Source: Pardosa pseudoannulata (lineage: Eukaryota; Arthropoda; Arachnida; Araneae; Lycosidae). From it: a stretch of DNA of 64,000 bases. This document shows, piece by piece, positions 35,800-48,713 of the stretch. The stretch is from positions 48,589,995 through 48,653,994 of the forward strand of contig CM063510.1 in NCBI GenBank assembly GCA_032207245.1, in the 5' to 3' direction. The position numbers and the translations under genes are program-made. Under the pieces are notes generated by a model. That model saw nothing but the letters and a program-made list of their open reading frames with translations, did not search any database and had not been told where the DNA came from. Position 1 is the stretch's first letter. Each line of letters starts with the position of its first letter.

Positions 35800-38039
35800 T
35801 TATAAAATTAGGTATTAGATTGATAAATGTTTCTACTCTAAATCTTAAACGGTATAAAATATACACATTTTTTTGTACAAATGGAATAAAGAAATCAGTT
35901 GTGAACGAAAATTAAATCTTACATTTTAAGAAAGGGATTCTTTGGAACCCTTACAGTTGTACTACCAGTATATTCTCATGTTACTCATATCGAAACTAAC
36001 TTATCCATGTAATTCACATAATTCACTTCAATTCATATAATTCACAACAATTATGAATGTAGATAATTTCTTCGTCCTTTTTCAATATTCATTAACAAAT
36101 GCCATTAAAATAAAATTAAGTTTATCAATCCTTTAAAAACAGTTAATTTTCGCTTTTTGTCCATAGGGGATTTTGACATTTTCTAAAAATTTGACTGAGA
36201 AAAAATAACTTACTTTAAAACATAATCAATAAACCTACGTATTTTATAGAGTCTATTCCAATGTTTATATAGATACAAAAATACAAATAAAGGGATAAAT
36301 ATTCCCTCCAGTATTGCGTTTAAAGTTAAAATTATACCGCACGAGGGTAAGAACAGCTAGATTCTAGTTGAAATGTAAATAGATACCATGAAATGTTAGT
36401 AGTTTTCACGTATTAACACATTAGAGGTCTTCCACTTTAGAGGAAAGTGTATTAATGAATTTCATTAGCCCACCTATTTATTAATATATCTTTTTTTCAG
36501 TATACTATGTGTTGGAAAATTGTTCAAGTGACTATGAAAGGTTTATTAACATTAAACTATCGATTAGTCGTGAGCAGGAAGTGTAGTTACAAGTAGCATC
36601 GAAACTATGAATTGGTAGCAAAATCAGTAGTTTTTACCCTTTAACGCTCAAGTCATTTCAGCAGATTACATATCAATGCATATCATAAAGTTATTATGGG
36701 TTGCACAGATTAAAGTAAATCATGTTAGTGATCAGATATCGTTTTAAACATCATAGGATGCTATTTATGAAAAAGGAAAACTTCATGAAAAAAGGTTTGT
36801 TAGGTATTACATGCAAAATGAGTTTTGTAAAATGGAGTTTTATAATAAATGAAACAATTTGTCTCGATTTCAGTCAATGTACATCCCTAAAGAGTAAATT
36901 TACGTGCGCTGTTCGAAAAATCACAAAGTGTCGATCCAAATGGAAAATTTATAAATAATAGAAATTACTTGAAAAGAATTTTGTAGATTGTTTATAAGAC
37001 TGCCTTCTACCTACCTTCAAAAGGAAAACTCGTTCCTAAGAAAACATAATTTTACAAGCTATTTTTAGAGGTATCTAAAAAGGGAGCCAGGCATTAATAT
37101 GTTATAAAAGAATATTACTCTTAAAGTACGAGGCATAGAGAAAATTACACAAACTTTTTCCAACTTTTTCATTTTTCTTTTTTTTTATAACCTTTTGTTT
37201 TATCGTGGTGTATTTTTTTCATAGGCAAACAGCAAAATAGCACTTGTATTCAAAGTAAAACATGTGTGGCAGTAAAAACATGAATAATCATAGATTAATT
37301 ATACCATATTTTACAAAATATTTAATTTTAATAAATACATTTTCCTACATAAATATTCTTTATAAATATATTTTAACCTCTATCAAAAGTAATTTGTTTT
37401 GATTTTTTTTTAGTTTTAATATACATTTGTACTAAAATATACCATAATTGGAAAAATTTAACACTAATTAAAAATATTTTGTAGAAAGACATAACAAATA
37501 GGTTTGAGTTTTAGGTAGAAATGTATGTTAAATTATATATTCGGGAAAAGTTTTTGAAAGTAGAAGTTATTCAAAATTACACTTTATTGTGTTTGTTAAA
37601 AAATTAGTTTCTAAGAAAAAGGATTTTGTACGCTTCTATACCACATGTAATACATTATATTTTATATAAAGATTTTTTATATTTTATGTCATTGCATATC
37701 ACATATGGTATACAAACGTATAAAGCATTATATGAACCAAATGTGATGTACAGGAGAAACAAAGGGTTAAAGAATTCTTAACTTTCCAGCCAGCCAGACG
37801 GAATTTCATTTTTCCCAGAGGTTAACATTGAGCTAAAGAAATCCAATATGGCAGGTACAGTCCCTACCATAGTTACAAGGGCAGTTTCAAACGATTACAA
37901 ATTTTCTTGGGAAACATTTGGAATCATACTTGCTACTTGGCCATTATCCGGGTGAAATTCTCCTAAAAAATAGAATTAATTTTGCATTTTTTTACGGTAG
38001 TAGATGATATAAATTATGGTTGATGTTCCACAGTAAATA
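35800..38039. other. Long AT-rich stretch, one GC-moderate patch
   Basis: No gene. The patch at 37,785-37,960 ('ccagccagccagacgg', 'ggcaggtacagtccctacc') is GC-moderate, apparently unique and unexplained. The 78-codon open frame at 36,722-36,958 has several Cys and Lys but no recognisable family. Confidence 0.45.
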
Positions 38040-38760
38040 AAAATTAACTTAGTTTATATGATAATAAATTATTATATTTTTTAGTATATATTTTTAAATT
38101 GCATAGAGAATATTGTAAAAAATACTGATTAAGCCCTAAATTGCATGCGAGTAACATGAAATCGATTAGGAAAAATTGAATTGTTAAACTCTATAGAGAT
38201 TTTTGAAAATATAAGAGTTTATAAATTATTGTATTGTAATAAATGATTATATTTTTTAGCATAGATTTTTAAATTGCACAGAGCATATTGTAAAAAATAC
38301 TGATTAAGCCCTAAATTGCACACGAGTAACAGGAAATGGATCAGGAAAAGATGAATTGTTAATCTCTATAGTCATTGTTAAAAATATAAAAGAGTTTATA
38401 AATTATTATATGGTAATAAATGATTATACTTTTTAATATATATTTTAAAATTGCATAGAGCATATGGTAAAAAATACTGATTAATCCTTAAATTGCATGC
38501 GAGTAACATGAAATCGATCAGTAAAATGAATTGCTAAATTCTATAGTCATTTTTGAAAATATAAAAGAGTTTATAAATTATTATATGGTAATAAATGATT
38601 ATACTTTTTAGTATATATTTTTAAAATGCATAGAGAATATTGCAAAAAATACTGATCAAGCCCTAAATTGCATGCAAGTAACATGAAATCGATCAGGAAA
38701 AAATGAATTGTTAAACTCTATAGTCATTGTTGAAAATATAAAAGAGTTTATAAATTATAA
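38040..38760. repeat. Satellite-like tandem repeat, 176-bp unit, four copies
   Basis: 'tactgatt' in a conserved context ('aagccctaaattgcatgcga') recurs at 38,123, 38,298, 38,475 and 38,650, with periods of 175, 177 and 175 bp. Each unit also has 'gagtaacatgaaatcgatca', 'ctctatag' and 'gagtttataaatta'. Units differ by scattered substitutions. Confidence 0.93.
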
Positions 38761-38874
38761 TATGCAGTGGAATTGATATATTAATAACAAATTATAATAA
38801 TTATTAAAAGACTAATATTAATGCTATCGTGCTATAGACATAATATATAATTTATAATGTATATCTAATTTCAG
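38761..38874. other. Short AT-rich spacer
   Basis: Nothing recognisable between the 176-bp array and the SINE. Confidence 0.5.
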
Positions 38875-39145
38875 AAGCTCAGTGGCATTGAGACTGCGCC
38901 TTGCGCTTCCAAGAAACAGGTCCGAGGTTAAATCCTCAGGTTGGGTAAGGTTGACTCAGTCTTTCAACTTTCAATGGGTAGATAAACAGAGGACCAAGCA
39001 TGCGTGGGGCTATACATTAGGACTACCGTGTAAGGTTGACCATTTAACCGGGACATATGCTTTGCACCTTAGGGCCACTGGTCTCGAAAACGGAGATTGG
39101 TACCGTAGGCCATGGTCCTATGTCGGGGATTTATTTTAGTTTAGT
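38875..39145 (+). mobile_element. tRNA-derived SINE, family B
   Basis: The A-box-like 'agctcagtggcattgaga' (38,877-38,894) and B-box-like 'gaggttaaatcctc' (38,924-38,937) make a tRNA-like head. The body has 'gggtaaggttgactcagt', 'caatgggtagataaa', 'accaagcatgcgtgggg' and, near the end, 'aaacggagattggtaccg', segments typical of arthropod SINEs. Its body is unlike families A and C. The 85-codon open frame inside it is incidental. Confidence 0.7.
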
Positions 39146-39292
39146 ATCGCTTAATTTCCCTATTAATTTTCAGTAGTTTTTCTGTGGATGTATAGACTAT
39201 TTTATACATGACAAAGATAGAAAATTTTAATGACTTAATGGTAAAAATGATAAGTGTTCAATCAAACTAATACAAGTGTCATAAGATTTATT

Positions 39293-40170
39293 GAGACTCG
39301 GTAGTTTAGTCGGCAAAGGCAACGATCTCGTCACAGGATAGTAGCGGAATCGAGGCTCTAGAACAGGGGTCTCCAAACTTTCCAGCCTTAGGGCCATACT
39401 GATTACTCCAGTAATTTCTGAGGGCCAAAACCATATTATCATTGTTGCCGGTGGTAAAAAGTGAAATAGTCCACTGATGAAAAAAAAAAGTCCGAAAAAG
39501 TACGCAACGTTTAAAAAAGGTTTAAACTTTTAATAATTGGTACAAGTAAAATTAGTCCATAACTACAAACTATTGTCAGTGGAAAATCTCAATTACATAA
39601 ATCTCATTAGTATTTCATATGTCATTATGCTTGTTATAAGTTATGTTTTTATTTAAAATGTATAAAATGTTAGTTGGATTCATTTCAATAATTTGTTAGT
39701 TATTATATACTGAAGTTAAATTTTCTGCATATTATACATGTCTTTACTCATTACAATTCTGTGTTTCTTTATGTAACTTATCACAAAAACAATAACAATA
39801 AGCCTACAACAATGTTATGAGTAGTTAGCCCATGACCATATCAATGTAGATGTTATATTAATAATTATTCAACATAAAATTACAACACTTCAGTAAACTA
39901 AATTTAATTTGCTATAAAAAATATGTACTCTAAAAGGAGTTTTCAAGTATGCTAGCTCTCCGCGGGCCGGACAAAATCTGTCCGCGGGCCGGATGTGGCT
40001 CTCGGGCCGTAGTTTGGAGACCCCTGCTCTAGCCGATCAAATACCCACCTAATTCGTTAATGGCGGCTGGTGCACTTGATATAGGTCCGTGGTCACAATG
40101 TCCTCCAAGTTCTTAAACGATACCTATGGAAGTGGCAGGCCAAGCATGGGGGTATTCTTCTTTTAAATTA
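39293..40170 (+). mobile_element. tRNA-derived SINE, family A, split by a hAT-like insertion
   Basis: The head at 39,296-39,363 ('gactcggtagtttagtcggc' ... 'ggaatcgaggctct') and the body at 40,027-40,170 ('tggcggctggtgcacttgat', 'tgtcctccaagttctt', 'ggcaggccaagc') together make one family A copy, in the same order as at 1,476 and 27,190-28,136. The 663-bp hAT-like element lies precisely between the two parts, so the SINE is older than the insertion. Confidence 0.8.
39364..40026. mobile_element. hAT-like non-autonomous DNA transposon (663 bp)
   Basis: The perfect terminal inverted repeat CAGGGGTCTCCAAACT is found in reverse as AGTTTGGAGACCCCTG. The subterminal 'gggccggatgtggctctcgg' resembles hAT ends. 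The flanks CTCTAGAA (39,356-39,363) and CTCTAGCC (40,027-40,034) form an 8-bp target-site duplication with two mismatches and match the hAT target preference TCTAGA. No transposase is encoded. Confidence 0.88.
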
Positions 40171-40599
40171 AGAGAACCTAATCTTAGAAGTACAATCTCT
40201 CAACTCAACGGCAAGAATTTTCCATGAGATGTCATATGACTTCTAAATGAACAAGAAAACAACCAACCATAAGATTTATATTAAAATATTCCCCATTTTA
40301 TATTTAAAAAAATTAAAAGTTAATTGTTTAGGGTATGTGATGCGTGATCACTCAAATCGGAAAGATCAAAAATTAATAAACATGCAAATTATTTCTAGAT
40401 CCGAATCAAACAAGAAAGAGTATTTGCACTTATTTTAGAATGCATGATAGTGTTAAAACATAAATAACACGGAAAACATTAAAACTTAAGTAGGACGAGT
40501 AGTTATAAAATTTTACAAATTAAAAAGTGCTTCCATTTTATAGAGTGAAAGTGCTTCCATTTTAAAGATTTCAACTAACACAAAAAATGATGCAATTTT
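40171..40599. other. AT-rich stretch
   Basis: Contains a 25-bp tandem duplication of 'agtgcttccattttat' at about 40,527 and 40,550. The 63-codon open frame at 40,247-40,438 has no recognisable domain. Confidence 0.45.
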
Positions 40600-43500
40600 T
40601 TTACATTATTTATACATATATGAATTATGAAATATGCAGTATAATAAGTGTATCGAATATATTATACAAAATAAACAAAACCACTCAGTGTAAACAACAG
40701 ATAAGAAATTAGAAACAGAAAGGTTTAAAGAAATTATAACTAAATGAACAATAATGACTGCATTATACCTACTTTAAGATTTCGTCATATATTTATGTTA
40801 TAAATATTACGTTAAGTCTTCCTTAAAATATTTAAACGAGTTTATGCTTCTAAAGGGAATATTTAAATAAAATGAAAAATATGCTTAAAAATATAAAGAA
40901 AATCATTTGAATAAATATCTTAAAAAGTTTAAAATGTACAGTGATAAAATCTAGAATGCTTACGAATTACAGGTTGCTTGTACTTTATGTACTATAAAAT
41001 TGTGAGATTTTTAAAGCAAAAATTTGTGCAATAATTTTTTATATCATATATACATAGATGTGATTTGTATATTGTTAATTCGCATACTATATTGGTGAAA
41101 TAAAATCAGTCAAAATAAATCAAAATAAGAAATTTAAAAATCAGAGAGTGCAAAAATAAATGCCACTTTGGCGACAACTGCTACAGCACTTTATACACAT
41201 TTTGGTATTGAATTATATTTTTATGCTATAAATAATACGCTATAACTAGTACAAAATGTAAAAGTAATATTATGTATCTAACGGTAATATTAAAAGAAAT
41301 TAAAATAAAAGTAAAATAAAAGAAATTAAAATATATATTCAGAATAATACAAATAAAAAAATTCTTAATATCAAATTTTTAAAGCAGAGTAGCAAAACAC
41401 ATCCATTAAAATTTTTTTAAAGTTAAAAAAACCTAGATGATAACGATAAAATTTCTTCTTTTCATGTTTCCCCCCCAAAACAATGAAATATGAGAAAATA
41501 TAAAAAAGGATTTCAAAAAATATTTTTTTAATTCTATATTAATTTTTACCCTTTTTTAAATTAAACATAGCTAAGAAGTTTCCTAAATATAAAAGATCTA
41601 TTACTTGAATAATTGTAAAAAATACATTTCGAACTAATAAACCACATGCAGGATCTGTATGATTGTAAAAATCATTCTAAATCGAATCATACAAAATATG
41701 TAATCACTTTAGTGTTAACAGAAATTTAAAAAACTAAACTTTGGAAAATAATAAAACTTACAGCAATGATGATTCTTTACAAATTATAGATTAACTTGAT
41801 GTTATATACTAGAAATTTGTAAGATTATACAAAGTATAAAATTTGTACAACATTTTTCATATTATATTTGAATTTAAGCAATCTGTATGTATTATGAAAG
41901 AACTATATAACAGTACTATAAATTAGAAATAAAAATAAACGATCTGAACTAATGATATAAATTAGAAATAAGAATGTTTAAATGAGTGCCAGTTTATAAA
42001 TCATTACCGCAATATTTATAATTTTATCACATTTTTATATCCGAAATAATAAGTTATAACGAGTGTAAAAAAGTAAATTGCAAGAAATGTTTACCTTGAC
42101 AGAGTTCATACAATGTTTTACAATTTATAAATTACTTGTATTTATTTACTAGAAATTTGTGAGATTTTACATTACACGAAAATGTGAGCAAAATTTTTCA
42201 CATTATATATCATTTTATGCAAACTGTATTACTGTTATAAACATAATCTGCAGCAAAAATAAAAAAGTCAATACAAACAAATGTGAGAAAATTAAAAATA
42301 AGAGAATTCGAAGAGAATATCACTTTGTGAACAATGAAAACAGCATCTTAAACAAACATTACGATTTTGTAATATTTTAATACTGTAGAAAACCAATCAA
42401 TATAAACCAAAGCAACAAAATTAAAAATAGGAGATTTAAAAGAAAACATCATTTTGTGAACAATAAAATCAGCATTTTACGCCCCATTACGATTTTATCA
42501 CATTTTTATATCATATATAACCAATCATTATAAACTTAAGCAACAAAATTAAAAATGGGAAAATTTAAAGAAAATATCACTTTGTAAACAACGAAAACAA
42601 CATTTTGCACAAACATTATGATTTCGTCAAATTTTTATACTATAAATCACCAATTAATATAAATAAAATCAAGAAAATTAAAAAAGAGAGAGAATGAAGA
42701 AAACAGCCTTTCACATAAACTTTATGATTTTATCCCATTTTAATAAAATTCATTCTTTTCATGTTTCACCAAAAAACAATGAGAAAATGAGAAAATATAA
42801 AAAATGATTTAGAGAAATATTTGTTAACTCTAATAATTTTTTGTACTATTTTATAATAAAAGTAGCTAAGAAGTTTCCTAAATATAAAAGATCTAGTACT
42901 TGAATAATGTTAAGAAAATCCTTTCGAATTAATAAACCCCACGGATGACCTTTGTGATTATATAGAATCATACGAAATTGAATAATACAAAATATGTAAT
43001 TACTTTAATGTTAAAAGAAATATAAAAAACTCTACTTGAAAAATAATAAAATGTACAGCAATGATATCTGTATAATTGTTTTCAAATTATAGATTAATTG
43101 CATGTTGTGCACAAGAAGTTTGTGAGATTATACGTAGTGTAAAGTTTGTACAACATTTCTAATATTATGCTCGCATTTATGCAATCTGTATGTATTATGA
43201 AAGAGCCATATAGCAATACTATAAATTGGGAATAAAATGAAACAATCTACCTAACGCCATAAATTAGAAATAAAAATGTATAAAGAATTGCCGGTTTCTG
43301 AACAATTACGGCAATACTTTTGCACACATTATAACAATTTCATACCCTAAATAATAAATTATAACGAGTGTAAAGATGTAAATTGCAAGAAATACTTACA
43401 GTGACAGAGCTCATAGAATGTTTTATAAATTATGAATTACTTATATGTACTAGAAATTTGTGAGATTTTACATTACACAAAAATGTGAGCAAAATTTTTA

Positions 43501-46500
43501 CATTATATATCATTTTGTGCAAACTATATTACTGTTATAAACATAATATGTAGTAAAAACATAACCAGTCAATATAAAGAAAAGTTAGAAAATTAAAAGT
43601 AAGAGAGTTCAAAGAGAACATCACTTTGTGAACAATGAAAACAGCATTCTAAACAAACATTACGACTATGCAACATTTTAACGTAGAAAAAATCAGTCAA
43701 TATTAACAAAAGTAACAAAATTAAAAATAGGAAATTTAAAAGAAAACATATTTTTGTGGACAATGAAATCAGCATTTTACTCTCAAATTACGATTTTATC
43801 ACATTTTTATACCATATATAACCAATCAATATAAACTAAAACAACAAAATTAAAAACAGGAAATTTTAATGAAAATATCACTTTGTAAACAACGAAAACA
43901 ACATTTTGCACACACTTTCTGATTTTGTCAAATTTTTATACTATAAATCACCAATATAAATCAAAGTAAGAAAATTAAAGAGAGAGTACAAAGAAAACAG
44001 CTTTTTACACAAACTTTACGATTTTATCACGTTTTAATGAAATTCATTCTTTTCATGTTTTACCAAAAATAATCACAAGATGAGAAAATATAAAAAACAA
44101 TTTCGAGAAATATTTGTTAACTCTAATTAATTTTTATACTATTTTATAATAAAAGGAGCCAAAAAGTTTCCTAAATATAATAGATATATTACTTGAATAA
44201 TGTTAAGAAAATACTTTCGAATTAATAAACCCCACGGATGACCTTTGTGATTATATGGAATCATGCGAAATTGAATCATACAAAATATGTAATTAGTTTA
44301 GTGTTAAAGAAATATAAAAACTCTACTTGAAAAATAATAAAATTTACAGCAATGATATATGTATAATTGTTTTCAAATTATAGATTAACTGCAAGTTGTG
44401 TACACGAAATTTGTGAGATTATACGTAGTGTAAAGTTTGTGCAACATATTTCATATTATGCTTGAATTTATGAAATCTGCATGCATTATGAAAAAACCAT
44501 ATGACAGTACTAAAAATTGGGAATGAAAGGAAACAATCTGAACTGACGCCATAAATTAGAAATAAGAATGTATAAAGAATTTCCAGTTTCTGAACAATTA
44601 CGGTAATAATTTTGCACACAATATAATTTCATTACACTTTCATATCCTAAATAATAAGTTATAACGAGTGTAAAAAGGAAATCGCAAGAAATATTTACAG
44701 TGACAGAATTCATAGAATGTTTTAAAAATTATGAATTACTTGTATTTCTGTGCTAGAAATTTGTAAGATTTTACATAACACGAAAATGTGAGCAAATTTT
44801 TTACATTATATATCATTTTATGCAAACTGTATTACTGTTATAAACATAATGTGAAGCAAAAATAAAACTAGTCAATATAAACAAAGCAAGAAAATTAAAA
44901 ATAAGAGATTTCGAAGAGAATATCACTTTGTGAACAATGAAAACAGCATCTTAAACAAACATTACGATTTTGTAACATTTTAATAATGTAAAAAAACAAA
45001 TCGATATAAACCAAAGCAACAAAATTAAAAATAAGAGATTAAAAAGAAAACATCATTTTAAACAATCATTACGATTTTGTAACATATTAATACTGTAAAA
45101 TATCTAAGCAATATAAATCAAAGCAATAAAATTAAAAAATAAGATATTTAAAAGAAAACATCCTTTTGTAGTCAATAAAATCAGTATTTTACACTCCCAT
45201 TACGATGTTATCACATTTTTATACCATATATAATCAATCAATATAAAGCAAAGAAACAAAATTAAAAGTAGGAAAATTTAAAGAAAAAAATCACTTTTTA
45301 AACAACGACAACAACATTTTGCACACACATTACGATTTTATCAAATTTTTATACTATAAATCACCAATCAATATGAATCAAAGGAAGACAAAAAAAGAGA
45401 GAGTACAAAGAAAATAACTTTTTACAGAAACTTTAGGATTTTATCCCATTTTAATGAAATTCATTTTTTTCATATTTCATCAAAAAACAATGATAAGATG
45501 AGAAAATATAAAAAATGATATAGAAAAATATTTGTTAACTATAATTATTTTTTATACTGTTTTAGAATAAAAGTAGCTAAGAAGTTTCCTAAATATAAAA
45601 GATATATTACTTGAATAATGTTAAGATAATCCTTTCGAACTAATAAACCACAAGCAGAACCCTTGTGATTATATAGAATTATACAAAATTGAATCATGCG
45701 AAATATGTAATTATTTTAGGGTTAAAAGAACGGCAAAAAACTCTACTTAAAAAATAATAAAATTTGAGCAATGTTATATGTATAATTGTTTAAAAATTAT
45801 AGATTAATTGCATGTTATATACAAGAAATTTGTGAGATTATACGTAGTGTAAATTTCATACAACATTTTTCATATTATACTTGCATTTATGCAATTTGTA
45901 TGTATTATGAAAGAACTATGTGACAGTATTATAAATTGGAGATAAAATGAAACAATCTGAACTAACGCTATAAATTAAAAATAACAATGTTTAAAGAATT
46001 GCCAGTTCTGAACAATTACGGCAATAATTTTGCACACATTATAATTTCATCGCACTTTCATACACTAAATAATAATAGCAATAAATATTTACAGTGACAG
46101 AATTCATAGAACGTTTTACAAATTATAAATAACTTGTATTTATTTACTAGAAATTTGTGAGATTTTACATAAGACGAAAATGTGAGCAAAATTTTTACAT
46201 TATATATCTTTTTGTGCAAACTATATTACTGTTTTAAACATAATCTGCAGCAAAAATAAAACCAGTCAATATAAACAAAAGTTAGAAAATTAAAAATAAG
46301 AGAGTTCATAGAGAATATCCCTTTGTGAACAATGAAAACAGCATTTTAAACATTACGATTTTGCAACATTTTAATATTGTAAAATACCAGTAAATATAAA
46401 CAAAAGAAACAAAATTAAAAATAGATTTAAAAGAAAGCATATGTTTGTGGACAATGAAATCAGTATTTTACATTCCTATTACGATTTTAATCAATATAAA

Positions 46501-47574
46501 CCAAAGCAATAAAATTAAAGATAGGAAAATTTCAAGAAAATATCACTTTGTAAACAACGAAAACAACATTTTGCAGGCACATTCTGATTTCGTCAAATTT
46601 TTATACTATAAATCACGAATCAATATAAATCAAAGCAAGAAAATTAAAAAAGAGAGATCAGAAAGAAAATAGCCTTTCACACAAACTTTACGATTTTATC
46701 TCATTTTAATGAAATTCATTCTTTTCTTGTGTCACCAAAAACAACAAGATGGGAAAATATTAAAAATAATTTCGAGATATATTTGTTAACTCTAATTATT
46801 TTTTATACTGTTTTATAATAAAAGTAGCCAAAAAGTTTCCTAAATATAATAGATATATTACTTGAATAATGTTAAGAAAATTATTTTTAACTAACAAAAC
46901 ACGCACAGGACCTTCGTGATTATGTGGATTCATATGAAATTGAATCATACAAAATATGTAATTACTTTAAAGTTAAAAGAAATGTAAAAGACTCTACTTG
47001 AAAAATAATAAAATTTACAGCAATGATATCTGTATAATTGTTTTCAAATTATAGATTAACTGCATGTTGTGTACACGAAATTTGTGAGATTATACGTAGT
47101 GTAAAGTTTGTGCAACATATTTTTATTATGCTTGAATTTATGCAATCTGCATGCATTATGAAAAACCATATGGCAGTACTATAAATTGGACATAATATGA
47201 CACAATCTGGACTAACACTATGAATTAGAAATTAGAATGTTTAAAGAATTGCTAGTTTCTTAAACAATTACGACTATACTTTTGAGTACCTTATAATTTC
47301 ATCACACTTTTATACCCTCAATAATAAGTTATAACGAGTATAAAAAAGTAAATTGCAAGAAATATTTACAGTCACAGAGTTCATAGAATGTTTTACAAAT
47401 TATGAATTACTTGTATTTATTTACTAGAAATTTCTGAGATTTTACATATCACGAAAATGTGAGCAAAATTTTCACATTATATATCATTTTATGCAAACTG
47501 TATTATTGTTATAAGCATAATCTGTAGCAAAAATAAAACTAATCAATATAAACAAAAGCAAGAAAATTAAAAAT

Positions 47575-47588
47575 AAGAGAGGTCGAAA
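47575..47588. repeat. 5' target-site duplication of the family C SINE
   Basis: 'aagagaggtcgaaa' is identical to 47,768-47,781. It is made of satellite sequence, so the SINE jumped into the array. Confidence 0.93.
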
Positions 47589-47767
47589 GCCGAACGCTGG
47601 CCGATTGGTTAGGGCGCTGATCGTCGGTACCGGAGTTCGTGGGTTCGAATCCCACTATGGCATGGATGTTCGTAGCCGTTCGGAATCGGCTTTAAGCAGT
47701 AGGTCCCGGTCTCATTAGCCCTCGTGTGCAAAACAGTAGACCGTAGCGCTCCAAACCAAACCAAACC
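47589..47767 (+). mobile_element. tRNA-derived SINE, family C (complete, with target-site duplications)
   Basis: The head 'ctggccgattggttaggg' (A-box arm, Ser/Leu-tRNA-like) and B-box 'gtgggttcgaatccc' are well preserved. The body runs through 'ggctttaagcagtagg' and 'ctcattagccctcgtg', and the tail is a short (CCAAA)n run. Perfect 14-bp target-site duplications flank it. At 179 bp and with few apparent changes it is the youngest-looking insertion in the window. Confidence 0.93.
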
Positions 47768-48713
47768 AAGAGAGGTCGAAAAAACATCATTTTGTCAACA
47801 ATGAAAACAGCATTTTAAACAAACATTATGATTTTGTAACATTTTAATACTGTAAAAAACCAATCAATATAAACCAAAGCAACAAAATTAAAAATAAGAG
47901 ATTAAAAAGAAAACATCATTTTAAACAAACATTACGATTTTGCAACATTTTAATATTGTAAAATACCAGTTAATATAAATCAAAGCAACAAAATTAAAAA
48001 CAGGAAAATTTAAAGAATCCCTTTGTAAAAATTAAAACAACGTTTTGTACACACATTACCATTGCGTCAAATGTTTATACTATAAATCACCAATCAACAT
48101 AAATCAAAGCAAAAAAATTAAAAAAGAGAGAGTACAAAGAAAATAGCATTTTACACATACTTTACGATTTTATCACATTTTAAATCATATATAACCAATC
48201 ATTATAATAATGTAAAGCAATAAAATCGGAGAGTTCAAAGAAGATATCACTTTTTGAACAAGGAAGACAGCATTTTAAACACACATAACGATTTCGACAT
48301 ATTTATTAACTATAAATAAACAGTCAATATAAATCAACGGAACAAAATTAAAAATAGTAGCGTTCAAAGGAAATATACCTTCGTGAGCAATGAAAATAGC
48401 ACAGTGCACAAACTTTATGATTTCGTCATATATTTATACCATTAATGTCTAATTGATATAAACAAAAACAACGACATTAAAAATAGTAGAATTCAAAGAA
48501 AATATCAATTTGTGAACAATGAAAACAGTGTTTTAAATACATATAACATTATCGTCACATTTTTATATACTAAATAAACAATCAGTATAAATGAAAATAA
48601 AAAATTTAAAAATTGGAGAATTCAAAGAAAATATCCCTTTGGGAACAATTAAAACAGTATTTTACATACACTTTACGATGTCGTCATATTTTCATACGAT
48701 AAATAACTATTTG

